Of a stretch of DNA of 64,000 nucleotides, positions 33,382-41,752 are shown piece by piece. Location: NCBI GenBank assembly GCA_023382715.1, contig JAHDWP010000009.1, positions 1 to 64,000 of the forward strand, written 5' to 3'. Within the stretch, counting starts at the first letter, position 1. Each line of letters opens with the position of its first letter. The notes under the pieces were generated by a model. The model was not told the origin of the DNA, did no database searches, and saw nothing but the letters and a program-made list of their open reading frames with translations. Position numbers and translations under genes: made by a program. This DNA comes from Anaerolineae bacterium (lineage in GTDB: Bacteria; Chloroflexota; Anaerolineae; Aggregatilineales; Aggregatilineaceae).

Positions 33382-34112
33382 CGGGTCGTCGCCGCTCCTG
33401 TCGTGTCGGCATAAAGTGCGGGCAGCGCGTCCGGGTTCACGTCCCGGCAGGGCGCGTCGAAGGCGATCTTACCCCGGCTGAGGATGGCGATGCGGTCGGC
33501 CAGCGCGTGCCCGCGCCGCAGATCGTGAGTGGTCATGATCACGGTGCGCCCGCCGATGGCTACTTCGCGCAGCAGCTCGTCGAGCAGGGCCGCCGCGTCC
33601 TGATCCAGCCCGGTGTACGGCTCGTCGAGCAGCAGCACCGCCGGATCGTGCAGGATGGCGCGGGCAATCGCCAGGCGCTGCTGCATCCCCCTGCTGTACG
33701 TCGCCACCACGTCGCGGGCGCGGCGAGCCAGCCCCACGCGGCGCAGCACCGTGTCCACGCGCTCGCGGCGCGCCTCACGCGGCAGATTGTACATCCGCGC
33801 GAAGAAGAGCAGGTTCTCCTCGGCGGTCAGCGTATCGTAGAGCAGCGGCAGATGGCTGACCACGCCAAGCTGCGCCCGCACGAATTCTGCTTCGTCGGGC
33901 AGCTCCCAGCCGCCGATGCGCACCGTGCCGCTCGTCGGGCGGGCCAGCGCCCCCAGGATGCGCAGCAACGTCGTCTTGCCGGAGCCGTTCGGCCCCAGCA
34001 ATGTCAGAAACTCCCCGCGCGGCACGTCCAGGTCCAGCCCGCGCAGCACGGGGTTGAGGCCAAACGTCTTGGTCAGCGCGCGGACTTCGATCGTCCGTTC
34101 GGCAGCGGACAT
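33378..34112 (-). CDS. ccmA: Haem exporter ATP-binding subunit CcmA
   Basis: 244 residues. Walker A is GPNGSGKTT (about 40-48), the signature YSRGMQQRLAIARA, Walker B VLLLDEPYTGLDQD, and the switch His lies in MTTHD. It hydrolyses ATP for the CcmABCD complex. It starts three bases after the stop of the haem-lipoprotein gene and overlaps ccmB by four bases, so translation is coupled. Confidence 0.93.
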   Translation of the reverse strand: MSAAERTIEVRALTKTFGLNPVLRGLDLDVPRGEFLTLLGPNGSGKTTLLRILGALARPTSGTVRIGGWELPDEAEFVRAQLGVVSHLPLLYDTLTAEENLLFFARMYNLPREARRERVDTVLRRVGLARRARDVVATYSRGMQQRLAIARAILHDPAVLLLDEPYTGLDQDAAALLDELLREVAIGGRTVIMTTHDLRRGHALADRIAILSRGKIAFDAPCRDVNPDALPALYADTTGAATTR

Positions 34113-34115
34113 GCG

Positions 34116-35975
34116 CTACTTGTCCTCGCCCATCAACGGCAGCAGCCGCTGCATCAGCAGGGCGCGGCGCTCCCGGTACACGTCGCCGTCCAGGTCGCCC
34201 GACTCGAAGGCATCATCGAGGGCGGCGACCGCAGCCAGCAGCGCGCTCTTGTCCGCGTCGGCTGGCGGTGCCTGCCACCCGTCGGCATCGGCCTGGAGCG
34301 CGGGCAGCACGCCGGCCAGGGTGCGGCGCTGGCGCAGCCACAACAGGCCCGCCGCGCCAATGATCAGCACGCCCGCCACAGCCAGGAGCAGCGGCACGGC
34401 ATTCGTGTCGCTGCCGCCGGACGCGGGCGAGGTGGCCATCACGCTGGCGGTGCGCGTCGGGCGGCCCACCAGCTCGAAGACCAGGCGCTCGTCGGCGGCC
34501 AGCGACTTGGTCAGCGGGTGTTCTTTGACCAGCGAGAAGTCCTTGTCCGGGTCTATCTTCTCGTCGGGGGCCAGCTCGGTCACGCGGACGCCGCCCGCCG
34601 AGACGCGATAGCGCCATGCGCCCGCCTCGTCAATCTGCTCGCTGCTCAGCGTGACGGTGTCGTTGGGCAGCAGCACTGCCCCGTCCACGACCGGGTAGCC
34701 GAAAGCCTGGTCAATCACCGCGCCGTCTTCGTAGGGCAGGTAGTAGGCCACGGTGACGGTGTGTACCTGGCCAGGGCGCAGCGGCCACGTGTCGCGCACT
34801 ACGGGCACCCCGTCCACCACTTCCACGGTATAGCGCTGGCTGTCTTCAGCCTGCATGGGCTGGATGCCGAAAGCCGCTGGGGGCAGATCAATCTCCACCG
34901 ACACGTACCAGTTATTCGGCCCGGCGGTCTCGTCCAGCGTCACAATGCGGTCGCCGGTGTTGGCCAGCTCCAGGCGCAGCCACACTTCCAGGCCAAACTG
35001 CTCAATCGGCGCGTAGTTGATCAGCATTTGCGCCCAGGTGATGGCGATGGTCGAGGTGTCGGTCGTGCGCTCGTAGACGGTGATGTCCTGGGTGACCGTC
35101 TCCTCGTCGCCGTTGATCGCCGGAACCTGCGCGCCCTGGGCGACGCCGTCGTAGGTCACCTGCACCAGGTAGATGTTGCCCACCGCGCGGGCGACGTCCT
35201 CAAAGGTGAACGCGCCGCCTTCGGCGGACTCGCTCTCATAGATGCCGGCCAGGTTGCCGTGCACGTCCAGCGCATAAAGCTGCATGGGCAGCCCCGCCGG
35301 AATCACCTCGCCGCCCGCGGTGCCCTGCACCAGTCGGCCCTGGACGGTCAGCGTGGCCTCCTGCTCCAGCGTAGGGAGCGCCTCGGCGGTGGCTTCGCCG
35401 GTCTCCGCCTCTGCCGCCGCGCCCATCATGTTCGCCGGGTCGAACTCCAGGATGAAGGTGATCAGCCCGTCAATTTCTTCAGCGGTCAGCGTCTCGCCGT
35501 AATTCTTGGGCATGACGTCCTGATAGCCCTCGACGACGAACGCGCCCGGCTCGACGATGGACTGCCGTATGTAGTCCTGCGCGGACAGGCCGGCGACGAC
35601 TGTCGGGGCGCGATCGCGCATGGCGGTCAGCGATGGCCCCACGCCCTCTGCCGCGCCGTGACACGCGGCGCACTCGCGCATGTACACCTGAAAGCCCAGG
35701 TCGTAGTCGGCAGCAGGCACGTCAGCGCCGCCCGAAGCGTCTTCCGGCTCCGCCGCTTCTGGCGAGCCAGTCGCCAGGGCGGTGGCTTCGTCGGGCGTGG
35801 GCGGGGTGGTGGGCGAGGGTGTATTCGTCGGCGGCCGGGTAGGCTGCGCAGCAATTTCCTGCTCGCGGATGATCTTTGGCTCGCCCGACGTGTTAATGCC
35901 GCAGGCGCTCAGCAACACCAGCAGAGCGGCGGCGAGAATGATCCAGCGGAGATGGATAACGACACGATAGCTCAT
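34116..35975 (-). CDS. Lipoprotein with one c-type haem domain and a large C-terminal region
   Basis: 619 residues from MSYRVV. The lipobox LLSAC places the lipidated Cys at 25. A Thr/Pro-rich linker leads to a monohaem cytochrome c domain with CAACH (102-106) and the likely Met ligand in DVMPKNYG (155). After a linker, residues about 195-560 form beta-rich domains including a carboxypeptidase-regulatory-like segment (GNLAGIYESESAEGGAFTFE). A transmembrane helix near 535-555 (VPLLLAVAGVLIIGAAGLLW) and a charged cytoplasmic tail end the protein. Upstream ATG at 35999 is possible but the signal peptide fits better at 35975. It sits inside the ccm operon, so it may be a haem client, an electron donor or an accessory factor. 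Confidence 0.82.
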   Translation of the reverse strand: MSYRVVIHLRWIILAAALLVLLSACGINTSGEPKIIREQEIAAQPTRPPTNTPSPTTPPTPDEATALATGSPEAAEPEDASGGADVPAADYDLGFQVYMRECAACHGAAEGVGPSLTAMRDRAPTVVAGLSAQDYIRQSIVEPGAFVVEGYQDVMPKNYGETLTAEEIDGLITFILEFDPANMMGAAAEAETGEATAEALPTLEQEATLTVQGRLVQGTAGGEVIPAGLPMQLYALDVHGNLAGIYESESAEGGAFTFEDVARAVGNIYLVQVTYDGVAQGAQVPAINGDEETVTQDITVYERTTDTSTIAITWAQMLINYAPIEQFGLEVWLRLELANTGDRIVTLDETAGPNNWYVSVEIDLPPAAFGIQPMQAEDSQRYTVEVVDGVPVVRDTWPLRPGQVHTVTVAYYLPYEDGAVIDQAFGYPVVDGAVLLPNDTVTLSSEQIDEAGAWRYRVSAGGVRVTELAPDEKIDPDKDFSLVKEHPLTKSLAADERLVFELVGRPTRTASVMATSPASGGSDTNAVPLLLAVAGVLIIGAAGLLWLRQRRTLAGVLPALQADADGWQAPPADADKSALLAAVAALDDAFESGDLDGDVYRERRALLMQRLLPLMGEDK

Positions 35976-36029
35976 AGCAGTTCCTGAATTCCATTGCACG
36001 CAACAAGCGAAGATTTTGGCCGGATTCGT

Positions 36030-36422
36030 TCACCCTGCACGTTTGGCCTTGGCCTGGCGCGCCTTGCGCGTCGCCGCGACTGCGGCCTCAACGCGCGCTT
36101 GCTGGCTGGAGGCTTCCGCTTCCAGCTCGTCAATGCGCATGAGGATGGCGACCGCCAGGCGGATCAGATGGATGCGCTGAGCGGCGTAGGCTGTGTCGGT
36201 CAGCTTGTCCATGTCATAGTCGAAGTCGAGGTCGCGGATGGCGCGCAGCACGCGGCCCTTCTCGGCGTACAATGTTTCCAGGGCTTGCCGCTGGCGCGCG
36301 GGCAGCGCGCGCCCTTCTATACCACTGGACGGCGTCTCTTCGCGTTCCAGCAGCGGCAGCAGCACAAAGAGGCCCAGCGTTCCGGTGAGCAGGACGGCCA
36401 GGATGGTAGCTTCTAGGGACAT
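36030..36422 (-). CDS. CcmI-like cytochrome c biogenesis protein
   Basis: 130 residues: one N-terminal transmembrane helix (TILAVLLTGTLGLFVLLPLL), then a charged helical region, with LYAEKGRVLRAIRDLDFDYD resembling the first segment of CcmI (CycH), and a Lys/Ala-rich tail. The TPR part of full CcmI proteins is missing. CcmI carries apocytochrome to the CcmF/CcmH haem lyase. The call depends on operon position as much as on sequence. Confidence 0.6.
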   Translation of the reverse strand: MSLEATILAVLLTGTLGLFVLLPLLEREETPSSGIEGRALPARQRQALETLYAEKGRVLRAIRDLDFDYDMDKLTDTAYAAQRIHLIRLAVAILMRIDELEAEASSQQARVEAAVAATRKARQAKAKRAG

Positions 36423-36527
36423 GCGTCACAACTTTGCTGTAGGGGACGCCGCGCGGCGCCCCGCCCGAACCAACCGGTGCATCTCAGGCTGTTGGGCTGG
36501 CGAACTCCCCAACCGCTGATCTCTGTA

Positions 36528-36654
36528 GAGGCGCTGCTCTGCTGCGCCCCGGTTGACCTCACCCCCAGCCTCGCTGCGCTCCGGCCTGCCCCTTCTCTGT
36601 GAACGGAGAGGGGGCGGCGAGGCCCGCGTCAGTGGGCCGAGCGGGGGTGAGGTC
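36528..36654. repeat. Dispersed repeat: R3 palindrome joined to R2 (copy 2)
   Basis: GAGGCGCTGCTCTGCTGCGC then GACCTCACCCCCAGCCTCG through to GAGCGGGGGTGAGGTC. It fills most of the 321-base gap between the CcmI-like gene and ccmG inside the ccm operon; nothing else is seen in that gap. Confidence 0.8.
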
Positions 36655-36743
36655 CCTGGGGGCGTATAGCAATACGCCCCCACGAGATCATGCCGCCAAC
36701 AGGATTATCCTGAATGCACCCCTTACTCCCCGCGCTCGCCAGA

Positions 36744-37385
36744 TCAGCTTTCCAGCGCGCGCTCAATCGCGTTGCGCAGATCGCGCTCGTTCGGCACCGA
36801 GAGCAGGTGTCGGACGATCTCGCCCTGCGTGTTGATCACGAACGTTTCCGGGATGCCGGTGATGCGATAAGCCTTTTCCATGCGCCCGCCCTGATCCGGC
36901 GCATTCGGATAGGTGACCTGGTACTCGACTAGGTAGTCGAGCGCTTCCTTGAGCGGGTCTTCGGTGTTGATGCCCAGGAAGATCACGCCCTGGTCGCGGT
37001 AGTCATTCCACACCCGCTCCAGCATGGGCGCTTCCTTCTGGCAGGGCACGCAGTAGCTGGCCCAGAAATTGACCACGACGGCCTTGCCGTGCAAGCCAGC
37101 CAGCGAGACGCTCTCGCCGCTCATGGCCATCTGGTCGAACTCATACATCGTCACGGCGAAGCTGGGCGCAGGGCCTTCGGTCGGCGTGGCCCGGCCACGC
37201 TGCCAGAGCGCGTAGCCGATCACGATCAGCAGAGCCACAGTGACCAGGCCGGCCACGACGGTGAACATCGAGAAACGCTGCTTGACTTGCTGTGGCCGGG
37301 CCTCTTTGCCTTCGCCGGCGATCTGCGCCAGCCAGTCTGGCAGGTCCGTTGGTTCCAGCGGCTGAGGTATCTGGTTGTCGGTCAT
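36744..37385 (-). CDS. ccmG: Thiol-disulfide oxidoreductase CcmG/TlpA family
   Basis: 213 residues. A cytoplasmic N-terminus (1-38), one membrane helix (about 40-62), then an extracytoplasmic thioredoxin fold with the redox motif WASYCVPCQKE (Cys 112 and 115) and the cis-Pro in TGIPETFVI. It should keep the CXXCH cysteines of apocytochromes reduced, possibly with CcmH. The start overlaps the ccmH stop by four bases. Confidence 0.9.
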   Translation of the reverse strand: MTDNQIPQPLEPTDLPDWLAQIAGEGKEARPQQVKQRFSMFTVVAGLVTVALLIVIGYALWQRGRATPTEGPAPSFAVTMYEFDQMAMSGESVSLAGLHGKAVVVNFWASYCVPCQKEAPMLERVWNDYRDQGVIFLGINTEDPLKEALDYLVEYQVTYPNAPDQGGRMEKAYRITGIPETFVINTQGEIVRHLLSVPNERDLRNAIERALES

Positions 37386-38068
37386 GGATCAAGCCCCTCC
37401 AATTCGCGCTGCAATCGTTCGAGCAGCGCCGGATCGAGGTCGTCGGGCACAGGGCGGCCTTGCAGCCGCTCGCCCGACCGGCGCACTACCTGGCCGGCCC
37501 TCTGTCCGCGCCGCCGCAGGTTACGCACTTGCACGCCACCCACGATGGCGATCAGCGCTACGATGACGATGGGCACACCAAAAGCGATGGCGCGGTCCGT
37601 CTTGTTGCGCGGGAGCGAGGCGACATCGGCGCCGTAGCGCTCGACGAAGTAGTCTATGATCTCGTCCTGCGTGCGCCCCTCGCCGAGCTGCCGCGCGATC
37701 TCCTGACGCCACTGGCGGCAGGCGATGCTCTCGCACTCGTCCAGCGGGATGCCCTCGCACACATCGCAGTACATCTTGCGGGCGATGGCGTTCACGTCGT
37801 CGAGCGTCACGCCCGGCGGCAGCTCGAAGTCGCTGCCCTGGGCTGCCGCGCCCCCGGCGGAAAAGCCTCCCACCAGGGCCAGGGCCAGCAGCGCCAGCAG
37901 GGCGATCCAGGGGCGGAGCGTGCGTCCGCCTTCGCTCCCTATCCCTGGCCCTTCCCCCACGAGGCGGGAAGGGAGAAAGGCGCGCAGGCTAAGCCCCTCC
38001 CTCCTTGTGGGGGAGGGGTTTGGGGTGTGGGGAACCAATGTGTCAAAAGGCCGTTCACGGTGTGTCAT
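37382..38068 (-). CDS. ccmH: Cytochrome c biogenesis protein CcmH with repeat-encoded N-terminus
   Basis: 228 residues from the ATG two bases after the ccmF stop. The CcmH domain follows a membrane segment (about 53-70): VNAIARKMYCDVCEGIPLD holds the redox pair Cys 101 and 104 in a C-x-x-C motif, with CRQWRQEIARQLGEG and IIDYFVERYGADV as in the family, then a second membrane helix and a cytoplasmic tail. Residues 14-48 (beginning HTPNPSPTRREG) are encoded by a copy of dispersed repeat R1 that lies in frame between the start codon and the signal helix. A GTG at codon 37 is a possible alternative start but is still inside the repeat. Confidence 0.88.
   Translation of the reverse strand: MTHRERPFDTLVPHTPNPSPTRREGLSLRAFLPSRLVGEGPGIGSEGGRTLRPWIALLALLALALVGGFSAGGAAAQGSDFELPPGVTLDDVNAIARKMYCDVCEGIPLDECESIACRQWRQEIARQLGEGRTQDEIIDYFVERYGADVASLPRNKTDRAIAFGVPIVIVALIAIVGGVQVRNLRRRGQRAGQVVRRSGERLQGRPVPDDLDPALLERLQRELEGLDP
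37949..38032. repeat. Dispersed repeat R1 inside the ccmH coding region
   Basis: CCCTTCCCCCACGAGGCGGG, then AAAGGCGCG, CTAAGCCCCTCCCTCCTTG and GTGGGGGAGGGGTTTGGGG. It is the same element as at 31390 and 40903, which are between genes. Here it is read through as part of CcmH without a stop codon. Confidence 0.85.
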
Positions 38069-38070
38069 GG

Positions 38071-40179
38071 TCAGTCCCCTCCCGCGCTGACGCTGCGCGC
38101 GCCCGCCGGGGCGGTCATCCGTTGCATTGCGCGCTCCGGCTGGCGCGATGGCCACAACGCCACCAGCGTGCCCAGAATGAGCACCACGCCACCCAGCCAG
38201 ACGAAGCTGATCAGCGGGTTGTAGTAGACGCGGAAGGTGACACGATTGCCTTCCCAGTGCTCGATGCGGGCGTAGAAGTCGGCGGCCAGCGTGCTATGGG
38301 TGCCGGGGATGCTCATATTGGTGGTGGGCGAGAGCCGGCCGGTCATCGGGTCGCGCGTGAAGAACACGTCGCGGCGGGGCCGGATGTGCCCCACGATCTT
38401 GCCGTCCTTGAACACCGTGGCGCGGGCGATGATCATCGTCCGCCCGTCTTCGGCCTGCGCTTCATAAAGCCCGTTGTACTGAAGCTCATAGCTGTGCAGC
38501 GCCAGGCGTTCGCCCACGTCCAGCGTCTGCGTCGTCACGTCCTGAAAGGCCGTGCTGCCGATCACGCCGATGCCCAGCACGACCATGCCCAGGTGAATGA
38601 AGTAACCGCCATAGCGCCGCCGGTCGCGGGCGATGAGCGTGGAAAAAGCGCGCCAGTAGTTCTCGCCGCGCCCGTGTCGCGCCCACACACCCTTCCAGAT
38701 TTCGGTCAGCGTGGCGAGGCCGGCAAAGGTGACCAGCCCGTAGCCGCCCACCGCCCACAGGTCATCGGTGCCGGTAGCGAAGAGCACCCCCATCAGGGTC
38801 ACCGCCAGCGCCAGCGGCACGATCAGCGCGCGCCCCAGGCGCTGCGCCGTCGTGCGACGCCACGCCGCCAGCGGCGCCACGCCCATCAACAGGTAGATGC
38901 CCACCAGGAACCAGCGCGTCACCGGCGGATAGTAGTCCGGCCCCAGGTTGATCACCGTGCTGCGCAAGCCCAAGTCCGCCAGGATGGTCGTGATCGCCTC
39001 GGCCCACGATCCCCACAGCACGACGATGGTCAGCCCCAGAAACAGCCAGTTGTTGAGCAGGAACATGCTCTCGCGGCTGAACAGCGAGTCGATCTCGTCG
39101 GAGCCACGCAGGTCGCCGTGCTGTTGCCGCCAGGCGAGCAGGCCCACGCTGCTGACCATCGCCAGGCCGAGGAAGGCGAACATCGGGCGGCCAATCTCGG
39201 ATTCGGCGAAAGCGTGCACGCTGCTGACCACGCCGCTGCGCGTGGCAAAGGTGCCGAGCACCACCAGCAGGAACGTCAGGATGATGAGCAGCATATTCCA
39301 GAACTTGAGCATCCCGCGCTTTTCCTGCACGACGGCGCTGTGCAGGAAGGCGGTGCCAGTCAGCCAGGGGAGCAGAGCGGCGTTTTCCACCGGGTCCCAG
39401 CCCCAGTAACCGCCCCAGCCGAGCACGTCATAGGCCCAGCGCCCGCCCAGCAGCAGCCCCAGGCTGAGGAACAGCCAGGCGATCAGCGCCCAACGCCGCG
39501 TGGCGTGCAGCCAGCCAGAGCCAAGCTGCCCGGTCACCAGGGCGGCGAAGGCGAAGGCAAAGGGGATGACGAAACCCACGAAACCCAGGTAGAGCAGGGG
39601 GGGATGAATGACCATCCCCAGGTGGCGCAGCACCGGGTTCAGCCCTTGCCCGTCCGCCGCATGGTAGAGGCCCGTGCTGCCAGCCGGCTCGAACAATGAC
39701 GGTTTGACCGCACCATCGGGCATGGCCCAGTAGCGCTCGAAGGGATTCTCAATGAAGTTGTTGAGAATGAGGAAGAAACCGAGCGTAGCCATCGTCACCA
39801 CAATGACGTAGGGCATCAGGCGACGCTCGGACTGCCAGTTGAGCAGCAGCGCGGCGAAGGCGAAGCCGCTCATCAGCCACGACCAGAACAACAGCGATCC
39901 CGCCTGGCTGCCCCACAGCCCGGTGACCAGGTAGAAGCCCGGCGTGTCGTGGCTCGATGTCTGCCAGACGTAGGCGATGCTGAACTCGTGGTTGAGCATC
40001 GCGTAGATCAACAGCAGATTCGCCGCCGACAGCAGCGGAAAAGTCATCAGCGCAGCGTTGCGGGCGCTGACCACCCAGCGGTCGCGGCGCAGATGCGCCC
40101 CGGCCAGGGCCGCGACCAGTGCATAGACCGCGGCCAGAAACGCCAATCCAGTGGTAATGATGCCGATTTCAGCGATCAT
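38071..40179 (-). CDS. ccmF: Cytochrome c haem lyase subunit CcmF
   Basis: 702 residues with about 14 hydrophobic helices. The WWD-type haem motif is GGYWGWDPVENAALLPWL (about 252-270). Other family blocks are FYLVTGLWGSQAGSLLFW, LLYLGFVGF and, near the C-terminus, the extracytoplasmic loop and FVWLGGVVLILGTL. It joins haem from CcmE to apocytochrome c. Start chosen at MIAEIGI (40179), the family N-terminus; the frame upstream has no support. It is the first gene of the ccm operon. ccmE, usually found just upstream, is not there. Confidence 0.94.
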   Translation of the reverse strand: MIAEIGIITTGLAFLAAVYALVAALAGAHLRRDRWVVSARNAALMTFPLLSAANLLLIYAMLNHEFSIAYVWQTSSHDTPGFYLVTGLWGSQAGSLLFWSWLMSGFAFAALLLNWQSERRLMPYVIVVTMATLGFFLILNNFIENPFERYWAMPDGAVKPSLFEPAGSTGLYHAADGQGLNPVLRHLGMVIHPPLLYLGFVGFVIPFAFAFAALVTGQLGSGWLHATRRWALIAWLFLSLGLLLGGRWAYDVLGWGGYWGWDPVENAALLPWLTGTAFLHSAVVQEKRGMLKFWNMLLIILTFLLVVLGTFATRSGVVSSVHAFAESEIGRPMFAFLGLAMVSSVGLLAWRQQHGDLRGSDEIDSLFSRESMFLLNNWLFLGLTIVVLWGSWAEAITTILADLGLRSTVINLGPDYYPPVTRWFLVGIYLLMGVAPLAAWRRTTAQRLGRALIVPLALAVTLMGVLFATGTDDLWAVGGYGLVTFAGLATLTEIWKGVWARHGRGENYWRAFSTLIARDRRRYGGYFIHLGMVVLGIGVIGSTAFQDVTTQTLDVGERLALHSYELQYNGLYEAQAEDGRTMIIARATVFKDGKIVGHIRPRRDVFFTRDPMTGRLSPTTNMSIPGTHSTLAADFYARIEHWEGNRVTFRVYYNPLISFVWLGGVVLILGTLVALWPSRQPERAMQRMTAPAGARSVSAGGD

Positions 40180-40489
40180 GGCGTTCCACTCCCAATTCCT
40201 GATACCAACCACACAGTAAATCCAAGCGACACTCTCTCCCCAACACAGTGCCGTGCCGGCACCTGCCTGGCCCAATACAGACGCGCAGGCAGCAGGCGCC
40301 CCTGAGCCACTGCCGCAGGCTCCCCCCTCTGGGAACCAGTCCGCACAGTCTGCCGCGCTCGCTGCCTGGATCGCACACTTGACCGATGTCTGCAAAAACC
40401 AGCATATAATACGCCATAAGCTGCCCGACCCGCCACATTTTGGCGCAAGAAAATGCGCGCAAAGGTGATCAGCAACTCGCCGGACGCAA

Positions 40490-40612
40490 GACCCCCAGCC
40501 CCGCTCCGCTCGGCTGACCCCTCTTCACTCGAATGGAGAGGGAGCGGCGAGGCGCGTCAACGTCGAGCGGGGATGAGGTCAGCCAGGGCGCAGCAGAACA
40601 GCGCCCCGCCCT
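40490..40612. repeat. Dispersed repeat: R2 (copy 3) joined to R3
   Basis: ACCCCCAGCCCCGCTCCGC, hairpin centre CACTCGAATGGAGAG, GAGCGGGGATGAGGTC, then the R3 palindrome CAGGGCGCAGCAGAACAGC. The two families are in the opposite order to 36528-36654, i.e. an inverted composite. Confidence 0.75.
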
Positions 40613-40902
40613 GACAGGTCTTGCGCGCACTCGCGCAAGAGCGATCATATCTGGCCGGCAGCCGTAGTCATCATAACACATTCTTGGTGTGGTGTATTTG
40701 ATTATAGTCAAATTGGCGGAGATTTCCTCAACTGCGGCGCAGGCGGGTGCGCCCCAAGGGGGTCAGCGACTCGCCGGGCGCGGGGCCTTGGCCTCATCCC
40801 CAGCCCTGCCCTGGCCGCCTGGCAGGTCTTGCGCGCATCCGCGCGGATGCGCGCACGGCAGACTGCGAAAGTCTGGCGCAGCGCCCGGCCCCCCATCCCC
40901 GG

Positions 40903-40967
40903 CCCTTCCCACAGGGGGGAGGGAGAAGAGCGCAGACCCTAAGCCTCTCTCTCCTTGTGGGGGAGGA
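40903..40967. repeat. Dispersed repeat, family R1, copy 3
   Basis: CCCTTCCCACAGGGGGGAGG, AAGAGCGCAGACCCTAAGCC and CTCTCTCCTTGTGGGGGAGG keep the R1 block order. Confidence 0.75.
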
Positions 40968-41077
40968 ATAGCACACAACGACTGGCGAACTTCCGCCAAC
41001 GCGCACCAGCGGCACAGCAAGCCACCAGGCTTCCGAAGTTTGGCAATCTTCGGGAGTCTCTCTCAGCGCCCCTCGCG

Positions 41078-41728
41078 CTACAGATCGCGCAGCATGTCCA
41101 GCGAGAAATCGTGCAACGAGCTTAGCACCAGGCTCGCCTGGCTCAGCACGTCATCGCTGGCCGGGTGATCGCGCGCAGGCACGGCGATCACTTTGACGCC
41201 CGCCGCCACGCCGGACAGGATGCCGTTGGTCGAATCCTCGATCACCGCTGTGCGTTCCACCGGGACGCCCATCCGCGCGGTGATGGCCAGGTAGATATCC
41301 GGGGCGGGCTTGCCGCGCGGCATGTCGTCGGTGGAGAGCATCGGGTCGAAGATGCCGTCCCAGCCCGCGCTCTCAAGCGCCGCGTGGATCAGGCGATAGG
41401 GCGAGCCAGAGGCCAGCCCCAGCGGGTAGCGCCCGCGCAGCAGAGTGAGAATCTCATTGGCGCCGGGCATCAGCGGCACCTCGCGGCGATAGAGGGCAAC
41501 CAGTTCGTCCAGCACGCGCTCGATGATCTCTTCAGTGGGCGTGCCGTCGTCCAGCTTGGTCTGAATCTGCCTGGCCCATGCCTGGGTGCTGCTACCCATC
41601 ACTTCCCGCTGGTCCGCATCAGTCCAGCGCAGGCGCTCGGCTCCGAAGGCGGCGATGCGCGCCTGCTGCCACAACGGCTCCGAATCCACGAGCAGCCCGT
41701 CCATGTCAAATACAACAGCTTCGATCAT
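41078..41728 (-). CDS. HAD-superfamily phosphatase (beta-phosphoglucomutase-like)
   Basis: 216 residues. Motif I VVFDMDGLLVDSEP gives the nucleophile Asp and the acid/base Asp; motif II is ASGSP, motif III the Lys in GKPAPDIYL, motif IV EDSTNG. A four-helix cap lies between motifs I and II, as in subclass IA enzymes such as 2-deoxyglucose-6-phosphatase and beta-phosphoglucomutase. Start is the ATG at 41728. It lies 24 bases after pyrF and is the last gene of the pyr operon, so a nucleotide or sugar phosphate substrate is possible. Confidence 0.85.
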   Translation of the reverse strand: MIEAVVFDMDGLLVDSEPLWQQARIAAFGAERLRWTDADQREVMGSSTQAWARQIQTKLDDGTPTEEIIERVLDELVALYRREVPLMPGANEILTLLRGRYPLGLASGSPYRLIHAALESAGWDGIFDPMLSTDDMPRGKPAPDIYLAITARMGVPVERTAVIEDSTNGILSGVAAGVKVIAVPARDHPASDDVLSQASLVLSSLHDFSLDMLRDL

Positions 41729-41752
41729 CAATCCCGTCCTGACAGATGTTGG

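Larger units (their letters stand above)
40180..41077. other. Long intergenic region rich in dispersed repeats
   Basis: 898 bases without a credible gene between ccmF and the HAD phosphatase gene. It holds an R2-R3 composite (40490-40612), family R1 (40903-40967), and a partial TTCCGAAG hairpin (41029-41057). The promoter of the ccm operon should be near 40200-40480; a less GC-rich patch with CATATAATACGCC (about 40404-40416) could contain it on either strand. I specifically looked for a ccmE-sized frame and saw none. Confidence 0.65.

Noticed and set aside
33507-35987. An 826-codon frame on the + strand across ccmA and the haem lipoprotein gene
   Set aside because: Antisense shadow of two supported genes; no recognisable motif and the same biased composition.
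38005-39699. A 564-codon frame on the + strand inside ccmF and ccmH
   Set aside because: Antisense shadow of ccmF; Gln/His/Ala-rich without domain features.
40180-41077. A hidden ccmE gene upstream of ccmF
   Set aside because: No frame of suitable length with a membrane helix or the CcmE haem motif is present; the region is filled with repeats.
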